Part shown: in pieces, positions 53,425 through 62,880 of the stretch | How positions within the stretch are numbered: position 1 is the stretch's first letter | Layout: each line of letters starts with the position of its first letter | Assembly: GCA_937139495.1 (NCBI GenBank) | Contig: CAKZQC010000006.1 | Span: forward strand, 124,001-188,000 | DNA: 64,000 bases | Reading direction: 5' to 3' | Source: an uncultured Saprospiraceae bacterium | Lineage (GTDB): Bacteria; Bacteroidota; Bacteroidia; Chitinophagales; Saprospiraceae | Program-made: the position numbers and the translations under genes | The notes under the pieces: generated by a model | What the model was told of the DNA's origin: nothing | The model's database searches: none | What the model saw: the letters and a program-made list of their open reading frames with translations, nothing else

Positions 53425-56400
53425 ATGAATATAAAATGGTGGCGGACAATAGCGATGGTTCTACTCTTTTTGGGGAGTAGTTGGCAGATAGGAAAGGCAC
53501 AGTCTTATTCTACCAAGATTAGGAAAATATCGATAGAGGAGGGACTTTCTAATCGATTTGTAAAAAAGGTGTTTCAGGATTCGAGGGGATTTGTCTGGAT
53601 GGCAACCGACTACGGACTGAATCGTTATGACGGATATTCGTTTGAGTTGTTTACCAAAGAGAACAAAAATTTGGTAAGCAATGCCATCTATGATATTTAT
53701 GAAGATGGCGATCAAAACCTATGGGTAACCTACTCCGATGCCAATGGGCTGTACCTCAATGAGATTGATATTATCAATATCAATACAGGAGAAGTAGAAC
53801 GATTTAATGATAAATTTAAAAACAAAATTCCCTTATTGGCGGGAGATATTTTTGATGTGTATCAAGTCAATACAAAGTCCATTTTTGTACTCACTAAAGA
53901 TAAAAAAATAGTAGAACTAGGAAAAGGGGAGCAATATAAGCTTTTGTTTGAGCTGCCTTATCCTGCACACACCTTACAACGTGTTTTGTGTACCGACGAC
54001 ATGATTTGGGTTGTTTGTCAAGATGCAATATTGGAATATAGTAGAGCTGGCAAATTGGTCAAGACAACGCCTATCTACTTTCAGTCTATTTTGGATTTGT
54101 ATTTGGAAGCAGGTGATCTGCATGGTTTTGCCAAAAATAAAGCAGGGGAATTGGTTGTGTTCGTCAAAAAATATGAACAGGAATTAGAAATAAAATCGTT
54201 GCCACTATTCTTGGAGAGTATCAAGGAGCTGAATGAAAATAGTCATGTACAGCTGGCACCCAATGGGCTTATTTGGTATCATGACAAGGAATACTCTAGA
54301 ATATTGAGTGCAGAGGGAGAGGTGATTTTTGATTTTTCGAGTTACCTCCCACAGCGGACTATTTATAGTGTCTATTTCGATAAGAATGATATTATCTGGA
54401 TAGCAACAACTGACGGGGTGTATATGCTCAATATTGCCCTCAATAAATTCAAAAGTTATTTGTCGCATGATGATTTTCGACCCAACAGTGCTTCGTTTAG
54501 TATTCGAGGTATGGCAATGGGAGGCAAGGATAGCCTTTTTGTCAATACCTACAGTGGCAGACAGTTGATTGATTTGAAAACAGGAAAATATACCGCTATT
54601 GCTGATAAGCAGGCTCCAGAGTTGGCTATATTTAAGGATAGAGCGGGCAATTTGTGGTTTTGTGGAGAAAATACTACGATACAAAAACTAGATGTAGCAA
54701 CCAATACATACCAAAAATATGAGTGTGTAAGTGGCAACCGATATGGCATTAGTAGTTTGCGTCCTATGAACACGAAGATGCACCAAGACCAAAATGGACG
54801 TATTTGGATGGGCAGCAGCGATGGACTTTTTTATCTAGATGAAACACAACAACAATTCATTAAATATACCATGTATGGCACCGATGGGAAGTACCAAGCC
54901 ATTAATGGTAGCCGTATTTATGATATAGTAGAAGACAGTAGCCGACAAGTATTGTGGCTCGCTACCACGACAGGCGTTTATGGTTATCAGTACGACAAGC
55001 AGTTGGTGTTTCAGCATTTTCATACCAAAGGGGCAGGCAATAATTATTTGCCTTATGATTATATTTATACCATACATCGAGATTTGCAAAACCCTTCGAA
55101 GTATTGGCTAGGAACGAAGGGGGGCGGACTGATTCAGTTCAATCCTTATCATAGCGTAAAGTCCGTTAGAGCCCATTATACGATTGCGACAGGATTGTCA
55201 GACAATGTTATTTATGGTATCTTAGAAGACGATTTTGGCAATCTATGGTTGAGTAGCAATTATGGTTTAATGCAGTTTAATAAACCATCAAAATGGATTA
55301 AAATTTACCTGCCCAAAGATGGTATTACAACCGAAGAGTTCAATTCTCTTTCCTATTATCAAGATGATAAAGGATACTTTTACTTTGGTACTATCAATGG
55401 GATTAACGTATTTGATCCACGTGATTTTAGTACCAAAGAAGTCAATGAAACACCCTTGCATGTTACAGCTATTCAGCAAATGAGTGACATTACTAGCAAG
55501 ATAGAAGATAAAACGGCTGCGTTTTTTCAGCAGCAAGAAATTGTATTAAAGCCAAAGGATAATTTTTTTAGTATTCAACTCGCTTTGTTGGATTATAGAG
55601 ATCCATCGAGCAATCGTTATGCCTATCGTATCAAGGAAATAGATAAAGATTGGAAATACACAAATGGCAACGAAATTCGATTCAATCACTTATCCGCAGG
55701 CAATTATACGCTAATCGTAAAAGGGCAGGGCTCTGATGGCAAGTGGTCAACGAACCGATTGGAAATCCCAATCAAGGTGCTGACACCTTTTTATAAGACG
55801 TACGAATTTTTGATACTAGCAGCCTTAGTTGTCTTATTTATTGTCGTGGGTGTTTTTAGGGCTAGAGTATTTGTTTTGGCTAAACAGCAGGCAAGACTGG
55901 AAAAAAAAGTTGCTACCAGAACCAAAGATTTGGAACAGGCAAAGTTAGTAGCCGAAAAATCGTCGCAAGCTAAAGCCGAATTTTTATCGGTCATGTCGCA
56001 CGAAATTCGTACTCCAATGAATGCAGTAGTCAATATGACCAACTTTTTGTTGCAAGACCAACCCAAAGAAAACCAAGTAGAAAACCTCAATGTATTGAAG
56101 TTTTCTGCGGATAACTTGTTGGCGATTATCAATGATGTATTGGATTTTAATAAAATAGAATCGGGCAAAATAGTGTTTGAAGAAACGCCTTTTGATATGT
56201 GCCGACTCATGGAAAGTATCAAGTATAGTATGGAGGCATATGCCACCAATAAAGAGGCAAATGGCAAAAATATTGTCCTCGAAACTTCTTGCGATGCTTC
56301 ATTGGATCACCTGCTAATAGGTGACCCTAGTCGTCTGACACAGGTACTCAACAACCTGATTAGCAACGCCATGAAATTTACAGAAAAAGGAACTGTATTT

Positions 56401-57114
56401 TTCAATATAAAGACGATTGTAGATAATGAAAAAGAGACAGAACTTTGTTTTGAGGTCAAAGATACGGGTATCGGGATTGCACTCGATAAACAAACGTATA
56501 TTTTTGAAATGTTTACACAAGCATCTACCGACACGACTCGTAAGTTTGGCGGAACAGGACTCGGATTGGCTATTTCTCAAAAATTAATTATGCTTCAAGG
56601 TTCTACCATTGAGCTAGAAAGCGAATTGGGCAAAGGTTCTACTTTTAGTTTCAAATTGACTTTTCAGAAAGGTGATTTGGTCAAGCAAGAACGCAAAGGA
56701 GAACAGACTACACCTGCTACTTCTGTACTCCAAGGCGTAAGCGTATTGGTTGTCGAAGACAATGTAATCAATGTGATGGTGGTCAAGAAATTCTTGCAGA
56801 AATGGGGTGTTGTCATCACTAGGGCTGCCGACGGAATAGAGGCGATAGAAGCCATCAAGAGTCATCAATTTGATTTGGTTCTGATGGATATACATATGCC
56901 TAATATGGACGGATATGCCGCTACGCAGCATATCCGAGCGATGGAAGGCTCTTATTATCAACAAGTACCAATTATTGCATTGACGGCTTCGGCTTTAGCT
57001 GATGATCGCAACAAGGTATTCGCCAGCGGTATGAACGATATTATCGTTAAGCCGTTTGTGCCTGCGGAGTTGTATGCTACCATGAGCAAATATATCAACG
57101 AAGAGGAGGAGTAG
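53425..57114 (+). CDS. hybrid two-component sensor histidine kinase (propeller/Y_Y_Y sensor, REC C-terminus)
   Basis: A 1229-aa protein. The start at 53425 opens a signal peptide (MNIKWWRTIAMVLLFLGSSW ... GKAQ); the frame is open 132 nt further up but in AT-rich noncoding style. Residues ~30-690 carry two-component-regulator propeller blades (GLSNRFVKKVFQDSRGFVWMA, DGLFYLDETQQ, IYGILEDDFGNLWLSSNYGL). Residues ~700-785 are a Y_Y_Y domain (RYAYRIKEIDKDW). One transmembrane helix (~793-812) is followed by a coiled segment, HisKA with phospho-acceptor His 859 (MSHEIRTPMN), and HATPase_c (NLISNAMKFTEKG, DTGIGI, GGTGLGLAIS). The last ~125 residues are a receiver domain with phospho-Asp 1155 (VLMDIHMPNMDG) and IIVKPF. 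Classic HTCS regulators of this phylum end in an AraC DNA-binding domain; this one ends after the receiver, so a separate output partner is expected. Confidence 0.92.
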   Translation: MNIKWWRTIAMVLLFLGSSWQIGKAQSYSTKIRKISIEEGLSNRFVKKVFQDSRGFVWMATDYGLNRYDGYSFELFTKENKNLVSNAIYDIYEDGDQNLWVTYSDANGLYLNEIDIININTGEVERFNDKFKNKIPLLAGDIFDVYQVNTKSIFVLTKDKKIVELGKGEQYKLLFELPYPAHTLQRVLCTDDMIWVVCQDAILEYSRAGKLVKTTPIYFQSILDLYLEAGDLHGFAKNKAGELVVFVKKYEQELEIKSLPLFLESIKELNENSHVQLAPNGLIWYHDKEYSRILSAEGEVIFDFSSYLPQRTIYSVYFDKNDIIWIATTDGVYMLNIALNKFKSYLSHDDFRPNSASFSIRGMAMGGKDSLFVNTYSGRQLIDLKTGKYTAIADKQAPELAIFKDRAGNLWFCGENTTIQKLDVATNTYQKYECVSGNRYGISSLRPMNTKMHQDQNGRIWMGSSDGLFYLDETQQQFIKYTMYGTDGKYQAINGSRIYDIVEDSSRQVLWLATTTGVYGYQYDKQLVFQHFHTKGAGNNYLPYDYIYTIHRDLQNPSKYWLGTKGGGLIQFNPYHSVKSVRAHYTIATGLSDNVIYGILEDDFGNLWLSSNYGLMQFNKPSKWIKIYLPKDGITTEEFNSLSYYQDDKGYFYFGTINGINVFDPRDFSTKEVNETPLHVTAIQQMSDITSKIEDKTAAFFQQQEIVLKPKDNFFSIQLALLDYRDPSSNRYAYRIKEIDKDWKYTNGNEIRFNHLSAGNYTLIVKGQGSDGKWSTNRLEIPIKVLTPFYKTYEFLILAALVVLFIVVGVFRARVFVLAKQQARLEKKVATRTKDLEQAKLVAEKSSQAKAEFLSVMSHEIRTPMNAVVNMTNFLLQDQPKENQVENLNVLKFSADNLLAIINDVLDFNKIESGKIVFEETPFDMCRLMESIKYSMEAYATNKEANGKNIVLETSCDASLDHLLIGDPSRLTQVLNNLISNAMKFTEKGTVFFNIKTIVDNEKETELCFEVKDTGIGIALDKQTYIFEMFTQASTDTTRKFGGTGLGLAISQKLIMLQGSTIELESELGKGSTFSFKLTFQKGDLVKQERKGEQTTPATSVLQGVSVLVVEDNVINVMVVKKFLQKWGVVITRAADGIEAIEAIKSHQFDLVLMDIHMPNMDGYAATQHIRAMEGSYYQQVPIIALTASALADDRNKVFASGMNDIIVKPFVPAELYATMSKYINEEEE

Positions 57115-57150
57115 TTTTGGTCTTGATGTGGTAAGCCCAGCCCCCCTCAA

Positions 57151-57198
57151 AAAAAAAGCAGCCTAGTTTTCTACTCGGAAAACTAGGCTGCTTTTTTT
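57151..57198. terminator. bidirectional terminator between convergent genes
   Basis: Perfect 21-bp stem: seven A, then GCAGCCTAGTTTTC (to 57171), loop TACTCG, GAAAACTAGGCTGC and seven T (57178-57198). A tract on one side and T tract on the other make it functional in both directions, for the kinase gene (+) and the 57225 gene (-). Confidence 0.92.
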
Positions 57199-57224
57199 AT
57201 TATAGATCTAAACTTATCTGTAGT

Positions 57225-58946
57225 TTATCTTTCTGACTTAATCAATTCTTTGACAGAGCTAAACGTTGCTCCTTTGATATGCACAAAATAGACACCTGCT
57301 GACCAATCGTTGGTGGCAATGCTATAGGTGTTAAGTCCTTGTTTGGCTATGACTTGCTGTACCTGTACTCGCTGACCAATCGCATCATAAACGACTACCG
57401 TCAAATCCATATCACTAGCCGCTGTAATCTCCAATGTGGCATTACCGAAGGTAATAGGATTAGGGAAGAGGTTAACATTCTCTACGGCTCCGACTTGCGT
57501 CAATGAAGCCACTACAATATCCGAAAATTCGTACGTGCCATCAGTATTCACGGACTTGATACGATAGTAGTAATATACATTAGGCAATACGGCATTATCA
57601 TCAATAAAGTATTCTTGAGGAATAGCACTATTACCTACTGCAGTATGCGTCGCAATCGTTTGGAAGGCTACTTGATCAGTACTTCTTTGTATCTCGAAGT
57701 AATCAAGATTTTGCTCTTTGCTAGTTGACCAATCTACTTTGATAAATTTGTTTTGAATAGCCGTAGCTGTCAAATCCAAGAATTCAGTTTCTAAGAAAAT
57801 AGTAGCACTTACTACTCCAAATTCCGAAAATCCATTAAAAGGACCTCTGTCCAATCCATTGGTAGTCGAGCCACAATCGTTGTGCAGTGGGCTAGGAGTA
57901 GGGTAAGAGAATACATCATCTTTGGAAATTGTCCAAACAGAACCCGTGAAAGGTAGAGAAGGATCTTGTGGCCATACTCTTATTTCGTATTCACCAGCGC
58001 CACTTCCCGAAATATCATCAAACACCCATTCTCCGTGTCTGTTTCCCCAGAAGTCGTCCATTTCGTATCCACTACATTCTATATCAGGTGTAGCAGCATT
58101 GGAGCTACCTGCCTGAAAATAACCTCTCAATACATCGTAGTTGTTATTTTGGATATTCAACTGCGTGTACTGAAATCCTTTTTGCGAACCATTGTTGGCT
58201 ACAGCAGTACCAGGGTCTAGCCCTAATAGGAAACTATAATTCCCCCCTGCTGCACGAATTGCACGGCGGTGTTTACCTACAATGTAACCATTGTCTTGTA
58301 CCGACATATTATCGCCACCTGATTGGTGCCAAGTGTCATTGATATAGCTGCCCAAACCTGGAGTATTGTTCATCATACCAAACTCTGCGGTGTATCCACT
58401 TCCATTAGCTGGATAAGCTACGGCACCAGTCATACCTACATCATGTGTTACAATATTGGTTGCATTAGCAGGCCCCAAACCTGTTGGGTCAAAGTTAACG
58501 CTATTGCGTACATCAGCTACATAGGAGCTTACACCACTATTGACCAAATAAACAATACGTTGATCATTGTTGACCTCCAAGTTGTAAAAAGAACCATCAT
58601 TGACGCCTATTTGAGGAGTGCCACCTCTTACGGCATAACTTCCGCTAATAAACTGGCGTTCGCCTGTGTTGACATCAGAATTTTCGAGTAGGGTCGTACC
58701 TGTACCTCTTTGCTGAAACAAAGCATCAGAATACATATTTCCCTGTACCTTGATTAAACCATCATTTTCGAGTGTAGCAGTTGCACCATTCATGTGGACA
58801 TCACCCCATACATGTACTTCTGCTCCAGCTTCTATATGTACCAGTGCTCCATCATTAAAAAACTCATTGTTGTGTTGAGCTTTTGTTTGATAGCTGGTTA
58901 TCCCCAAGGCTGCTAAAAATAGAAATGTAGATTTTTTGATATTCAT
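57225..58946 (-). CDS. T9SS type A sorting-domain protein, 573 aa
   Basis: A secreted protein starting at 58946 (MNIKKSTFLFLAALGITSYQ ... KAQ); the longer in-frame start at 59000 would hide the signal peptide. Residues ~20-130 carry short strand-rich units (VHIEAGAEVHVWGDVHMNG, GLIKVQGNMYSD, FYNLEVNND), similar to the head region of many Bacteroidota secreted proteins with a beta-helix-like character. The middle (~130-400) is beta-rich without a recognised name. Residues ~410-495 resemble a fibronectin type III domain (FIKVDWSTSKEQNLDYFEIQR, YYYYRIKSVNTDG). The end is the T9SS type A domain (NLFPNPITFGNATLEI, GVYFVHIKGA). Function unknown; probably surface-exposed. It converges with the kinase gene. 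Confidence 0.82.
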   Translation of the reverse strand: MNIKKSTFLFLAALGITSYQTKAQHNNEFFNDGALVHIEAGAEVHVWGDVHMNGATATLENDGLIKVQGNMYSDALFQQRGTGTTLLENSDVNTGERQFISGSYAVRGGTPQIGVNDGSFYNLEVNNDQRIVYLVNSGVSSYVADVRNSVNFDPTGLGPANATNIVTHDVGMTGAVAYPANGSGYTAEFGMMNNTPGLGSYINDTWHQSGGDNMSVQDNGYIVGKHRRAIRAAGGNYSFLLGLDPGTAVANNGSQKGFQYTQLNIQNNNYDVLRGYFQAGSSNAATPDIECSGYEMDDFWGNRHGEWVFDDISGSGAGEYEIRVWPQDPSLPFTGSVWTISKDDVFSYPTPSPLHNDCGSTTNGLDRGPFNGFSEFGVVSATIFLETEFLDLTATAIQNKFIKVDWSTSKEQNLDYFEIQRSTDQVAFQTIATHTAVGNSAIPQEYFIDDNAVLPNVYYYYRIKSVNTDGTYEFSDIVVASLTQVGAVENVNLFPNPITFGNATLEITAASDMDLTVVVYDAIGQRVQVQQVIAKQGLNTYSIATNDWSAGVYFVHIKGATFSSVKELIKSER

Positions 58947-59265
58947 AAATATATTTTTTGTGTAGTGATTTTTTGAAGAAAAATAGTACAGCCAAAGCAA
59001 AACTCTTGTTGTAGAATAAAAGTTGTTTAATAAGTCGTGATAAGATGGTTTCCAATGGCTTGTTGGGTGATTATTGACGACTTTTGAACATCTTCATAGA
59101 TTGCTTTGCTATAATAAAAGTTGTTTGTTCTCAAATATACAAATAAAAGGTTTCATTAGAAAGCAAGATTATAGTATTTTTGGAAATTAGACAATTATAA
59201 CACTAGTTATGTTTTTAAATGACTTTGATTATTACGTTTTTTAACTCCATCAGATGATAGACTTT
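58947..59265. other. divergent intergenic region
   Basis: Contains the start regions of two T9SS genes on opposite strands. AATAAAAGTTGTTT occurs twice (59015-59028 and 59113-59126). TAGTATTTTTG near 59173-59183 is a loose -7 look-alike ahead of the plus-strand gene. No ORF or strong hairpin. Confidence 0.4.
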
Positions 59266-60906
59266 ATGAAGATTAGCCTACTGGGCTGGATATTTTTTGG
59301 GGTGAGTACGACTGTTCTTCAAGCACAAGCATTGCAGACCAAATGGGTGACTTCCTTGGGTGGCAATAAATACGAGCAAAGCAATGGAATAGCCGTCGCT
59401 CCTTGTGGTGATGTGTATCAAGTTGGTTTTTTTCAGCAACAATTGGGCAATCTTACTACTGTGGGTACTGAAGATGGCTTTATTGCCAAATACAACAGTG
59501 CTGGCGACTTGATTTGGCTCAAAAACTTAGGGGGAACTAGTACCGATCGCTTGAGCGGAATCACCATCATCAATGACAACCAAATAGTAGTGTCGGGGGA
59601 GATAAAAGGTACCCTTCGCTATAATGCTACCGATAGCTTGGTCGCACTTGACCGACTAGATGCTCTTGTGTTGAGTATAGACAGCAGCGGTCAGGTACAG
59701 TGGGCAAAAATAGGCAGTGGATTAGGCGATGATAGTGCTGTAGATATTACACATAATGCGAATGGTACGATTTGCGTTACAGGCTATTTTGAGCAAAACT
59801 TACAGACAGATCAGACGATTATACAGTCGTTCGGCAATAGAGATGCTTTCATTTGGGCTTTGGATACCAATGGACAAACCCAATGGACAAAAAAACTAGG
59901 TTGGTTGGGGTTTGATGAAGGACTCGCCTTGGCTATGGACGACGATTATGGTTACATAACAGGACTCTATCGAGACCAAATAGTAGTCGATAATGATACG
60001 TTGTTGGGCAAGTTGGGTGCCGATATATTTGTTACCAAATTTGATCACCGAACAGGACAAAGCCAATGGACTAAAACCGTAGGAGGTCCTTCGTCCGATA
60101 GGGTACAATCCGTGGCAGTTGACCAACAGGGAAATATCTGTATTACAGGCTGGTATTCTGCCAATATTACCGTGCAAGGGACGACCTTGCTCGACCGACA
60201 AGAGGAAGATGCTTATCTTATTAAATTTGATAGTAATGGGCAGTTAGTTTGGGCAAAATCCTTAGGGCATGAATTTGATGAGCGAGGTTATGAAGTGGGG
60301 TTCGACCCACAAGACAATGTCTATTTGATGGGAACACTGGATAGTTTGCTCATTATAGGAGGCGATTCGCTGACTAATCGTCACCTCAATCGCCCTGCCG
60401 ATATATTTATAGCCAAGTTTGATGCACAAGGCGATTACAAATGGTCGCAGACTTTAGGACATTATTACAATGACTTCTGTTATGATATGCAAATAATAGA
60501 TGCCAGTACCATTTATATTACGGGAAGTTTTCAGGATACGACTATCTTTATGACCGATACGATGATTAGCCAATTTGGTTATGATATCTTTGTCGCCAAG
60601 TTCGAAATGGATACGTTGTTGACCATCAAGACATTGGCGGAAGCCAAAATAGTACCTACACTAACCCTTTTTCCGAACCCCAGTAGCATAGGTAGTACGC
60701 TGCTCTACGAGTTGACCAAAACCACTACCGTCAAAATTGTGTTGTATGATGGTGCAGGCAGACCAGTACGCCAACTATACGATGCCATACAGCCGATAGG
60801 GGAGCATGAGCTGTGGATAGACCGCAAGGAGTTGCCCAATGGTTATTATTGGGTGCAGTTGGAGATAGGGGGTACTATATTTGTACAAGCTTTATTATTG
60901 CAATAA
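59266..60906 (+). CDS. SBBP-repeat beta-propeller protein with T9SS type A domain
   Basis: A 546-aa secreted protein. ATG at 59266 gives MKISLLGWIFFGVSTTVLQAQ; an ATG four codons upstream (59254) is also possible. The mature part is made of ~50-residue repeats: WxxSLGGxxxDxxxGIAV, GDVYQVGFF, DGFIAKYNSAGDLIWLKNLGG, ICVTGYFEQN, DAYLIKFDSNGQLVWAKSLG. These are typical SBBP/beta-propeller blades and are the same type as the N-terminal ~560 residues of the 13201 giant protein. The C-terminus (LFPNPSSIGSTLLYEL to FVQALLLQ) is a T9SS type A domain. Binding role suspected, ligand unknown. It ends 9 nt before the cyclophilin gene. Confidence 0.87.
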   Translation: MKISLLGWIFFGVSTTVLQAQALQTKWVTSLGGNKYEQSNGIAVAPCGDVYQVGFFQQQLGNLTTVGTEDGFIAKYNSAGDLIWLKNLGGTSTDRLSGITIINDNQIVVSGEIKGTLRYNATDSLVALDRLDALVLSIDSSGQVQWAKIGSGLGDDSAVDITHNANGTICVTGYFEQNLQTDQTIIQSFGNRDAFIWALDTNGQTQWTKKLGWLGFDEGLALAMDDDYGYITGLYRDQIVVDNDTLLGKLGADIFVTKFDHRTGQSQWTKTVGGPSSDRVQSVAVDQQGNICITGWYSANITVQGTTLLDRQEEDAYLIKFDSNGQLVWAKSLGHEFDERGYEVGFDPQDNVYLMGTLDSLLIIGGDSLTNRHLNRPADIFIAKFDAQGDYKWSQTLGHYYNDFCYDMQIIDASTIYITGSFQDTTIFMTDTMISQFGYDIFVAKFEMDTLLTIKTLAEAKIVPTLTLFPNPSSIGSTLLYELTKTTTVKIVLYDGAGRPVRQLYDAIQPIGEHELWIDRKELPNGYYWVQLEIGGTIFVQALLLQ

Positions 60907-60915
60907 CAAAAAAAA

Positions 60916-61728
60916 ATGACTTTGAAATATAGCACTTTTTCGTCTTACTATTGGCTCGGTTTGTTGGTACTTTTGTTGAGTGCCTGTACGACCACAACCA
61001 ACGTAACGACGACAACACCGAAAGAAGAAACCACTACAACTGCCAAAACGATTGATGGCAATGAAGTCGTCGTACGCACAGCAGGCGAGACTCGTATAGA
61101 AATACCTGACACGGTGCGCTTGCAGCCAGATCCGTATTCTGCTTTGGTAGAAATGGAAACTAACTTTGGTACAATGAAAATTGAGTTGTTTTTTGATGCA
61201 GGAGAGCATCGAGCCAATTTTCTCAAACTCGCCAAATCCAACGTTTATGATAGCTTACTTTTTCATCGAGTTATCAAAAATTTTATGGCACAAGGAGGCG
61301 ACCCTGATTCCAAATTTGCGAAAGCAGGCGACCAACTCGGGACAGGCAGCGTTGGCTACGAAGTGCCTGCCGAAATAGGGCAGCAGTATTATCACATCAA
61401 GGGGGCATTGGCAGCAGCTAGGCAGCCAGACGAAATCAATCCCGAAAAAAAATCATCGGGTTCTCAGTTTTATATTGTGCAAGGGGCAAATGTAAGTTCG
61501 ACACAATTGGATAAAAACGAGCGAGAATACGATATGGTCTATACCGAAAAACAACGCCAATTATACAAAAAACTAGGTGGTTCGCCACAGCTGGATATGG
61601 AATACACAGTATTTGGGCGAGTATATGACGGTTTTGAGGTGATTGATGCGATTTGTCAGCAGCCAACCGATGGCGTGGCACGTCCCAAAGAAGATATTTG
61701 GTTCAAAGTGAAAGTGATTAGAGAATAA
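60916..61728 (+). CDS. cyclophilin-type peptidyl-prolyl cis-trans isomerase lipoprotein
   Basis: A 270-aa protein. The signal ends in a lipobox (GLLVLLLSAC), so it is likely lipid-anchored; a Thr/Glu-rich linker follows to ~residue 70. The cyclophilin domain then starts: NFGTMKIELFFDAGEHRANF, DSLLFHRVIKNFMAQGGDPD, SGSQFYIVQG and VFGRVYDGFEVID. The catalytic arginine is in FHRVI and the MAQGGDP and SGSQFYI segments are diagnostic. It speeds proline isomerisation during folding of periplasmic or outer-membrane proteins. The gene begins 9 nt after the SBBP gene, so it may share its transcript; whether that is functional (folding of secreted proteins) is speculation. Confidence 0.92.
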   Translation: MTLKYSTFSSYYWLGLLVLLLSACTTTTNVTTTTPKEETTTTAKTIDGNEVVVRTAGETRIEIPDTVRLQPDPYSALVEMETNFGTMKIELFFDAGEHRANFLKLAKSNVYDSLLFHRVIKNFMAQGGDPDSKFAKAGDQLGTGSVGYEVPAEIGQQYYHIKGALAAARQPDEINPEKKSSGSQFYIVQGANVSSTQLDKNEREYDMVYTEKQRQLYKKLGGSPQLDMEYTVFGRVYDGFEVIDAICQQPTDGVARPKEDIWFKVKVIRE

Positions 61729-61772
61729 ATTCGCTCTTTCGAGCTCTGTTTAAGCTGCCTTTGGTTCAACAA

Positions 61773-61789
61773 TTGCCCTGCAAGGGCAA
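61773..61789 (+). terminator. short perfect hairpin downstream of the cyclophilin gene
   Basis: TTGCCCT-gca-AGGGCAA, followed by an A-rich, not T-rich, stretch. A possible weak terminator or RNA stem in the leader of the next gene. Confidence 0.35.
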
Positions 61790-61808
61790 GAAATAAAAAA
61801 ATAAAAAA

Positions 61809-62747
61809 ATGGAAATACGATTATTGAATCGTGACGAAATAGAAACGCCCAAATGGAATGGTTGTGTGCATTATGCTAGCAACAGCAAGATTTATGGGTA
61901 TAGTTGGTACTTGGACAATGTCTGCAATGGCAATTGGGTCGGGTTGGTAGAGGGCGATTATCAGTCGGTAATGCCACTGGTGTGGAATGACAAATTGCTA
62001 AAAACAAAGCAATTGTATTCACCTTATTTGTGTCAGCAATTGGGTGTTTTTTCGGTCAATATGCTCTCCAAAGAACGAATAAAACAGTTCTTGGAAGCGA
62101 TTCCGAAGGAATATAAATATTGGGATATAAACCTCAATGATGGTAGCCAACAAGTATTGGGATTGAGAGATAATCCAGCCTACGATATTACTGAAAAAGA
62201 TAATTATCACTTGTATCTTAATAAACCTTACGAAGAATTGCAAGCCAAGTATTCTAAAAATACAAAGCGGAATCTTAAAAAGGCAGATCAGGCAGGTATT
62301 TATTTGACAGCAGGATTGAAACCCGAAAAGTTTGTGACATTGGTACAAGAAGCGCAAGAAAAAAAAGGGGTAAAGCACCCTGATGCACTTTATCATACCG
62401 CTCATCGAGTGATTTATAATTGCTTGCATCGTGGTCAAGGAACGATATTGGGGGCGTTTGATGATGACAAAAATATATTGGCAGGAGCTTTTTTGATGTT
62501 TAATGGAGCAGCTATTATCAATTTATTGAACTTCAGTAATGAAGCAGGAAAGGAAGTAGGAGCGATGCACTATTTGATTGACTCGCTGGTACAGCGAGAA
62601 GCTAATAAACACAAATATATTGATTTTGAAGGGTCTAGTGTGGAAGGTATTGCACGGTTTTATAAGAGTTTTGGAGCAGAGCGAATGCCTTATTATCAGC
62701 TTAAAAATAATCAGTTGCCATGGTTGCTGAAATTGGTCAAGAAATAG
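61809..62747 (+). CDS. FemAB/GNAT-like acyltransferase family protein
   Basis: A 312-aa soluble protein. The layout resembles two GNAT-like halves as in FemAB/Acetyltransf_6 proteins. The N-terminal half has YGYSWYLDNVCNGNWVGLVEGDYQSVMPLVW; the C-terminal half has YSKNTKRNLKKADQAGIYL (the R-x-x-x-K-A segment usual in this group), ILAGAFLMFNGAAIINLLNFSN, and YIDFEGSSVEGIARFYKSFGAERMPYY (DFEGS-x-x-x-G-x-A-x-F-Y-x-x-F-G signature). Members transfer aminoacyl or acyl groups to peptidoglycan precursors or other acceptors; the substrate here is unknown. No signal peptide. The A-rich leader before the ATG is typical. Confidence 0.78.
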   Translation: MEIRLLNRDEIETPKWNGCVHYASNSKIYGYSWYLDNVCNGNWVGLVEGDYQSVMPLVWNDKLLKTKQLYSPYLCQQLGVFSVNMLSKERIKQFLEAIPKEYKYWDINLNDGSQQVLGLRDNPAYDITEKDNYHLYLNKPYEELQAKYSKNTKRNLKKADQAGIYLTAGLKPEKFVTLVQEAQEKKGVKHPDALYHTAHRVIYNCLHRGQGTILGAFDDDKNILAGAFLMFNGAAIINLLNFSNEAGKEVGAMHYLIDSLVQREANKHKYIDFEGSSVEGIARFYKSFGAERMPYYQLKNNQLPWLLKLVKK

Positions 62748-62880
62748 TTTAGAGATGCTCTTGTCGTATCTTTGAAGTTATACAAAAGTATCAAAAATTA
62801 TAATTTTAGACACGCACTTAGAATGTAGCTTGTCTATTTGCTAGAAATTTTGTATTTTTAAGAAAATAAAACTGCCCACT
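62748..62880 (+). other. intergenic region carrying a copy of a shared motif
   Basis: Contains TATCAAAAATTATAATTTTA at 62789-62808, nearly the same as TATCAAAAACTATAATTTTA at 53241-53260, and TTAGACACGCACTTAGAATG (62806-62825), close to TTAGACCTGCTTTTAGAATG at 3270-3289. No promoter assigned. Confidence 0.4.
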
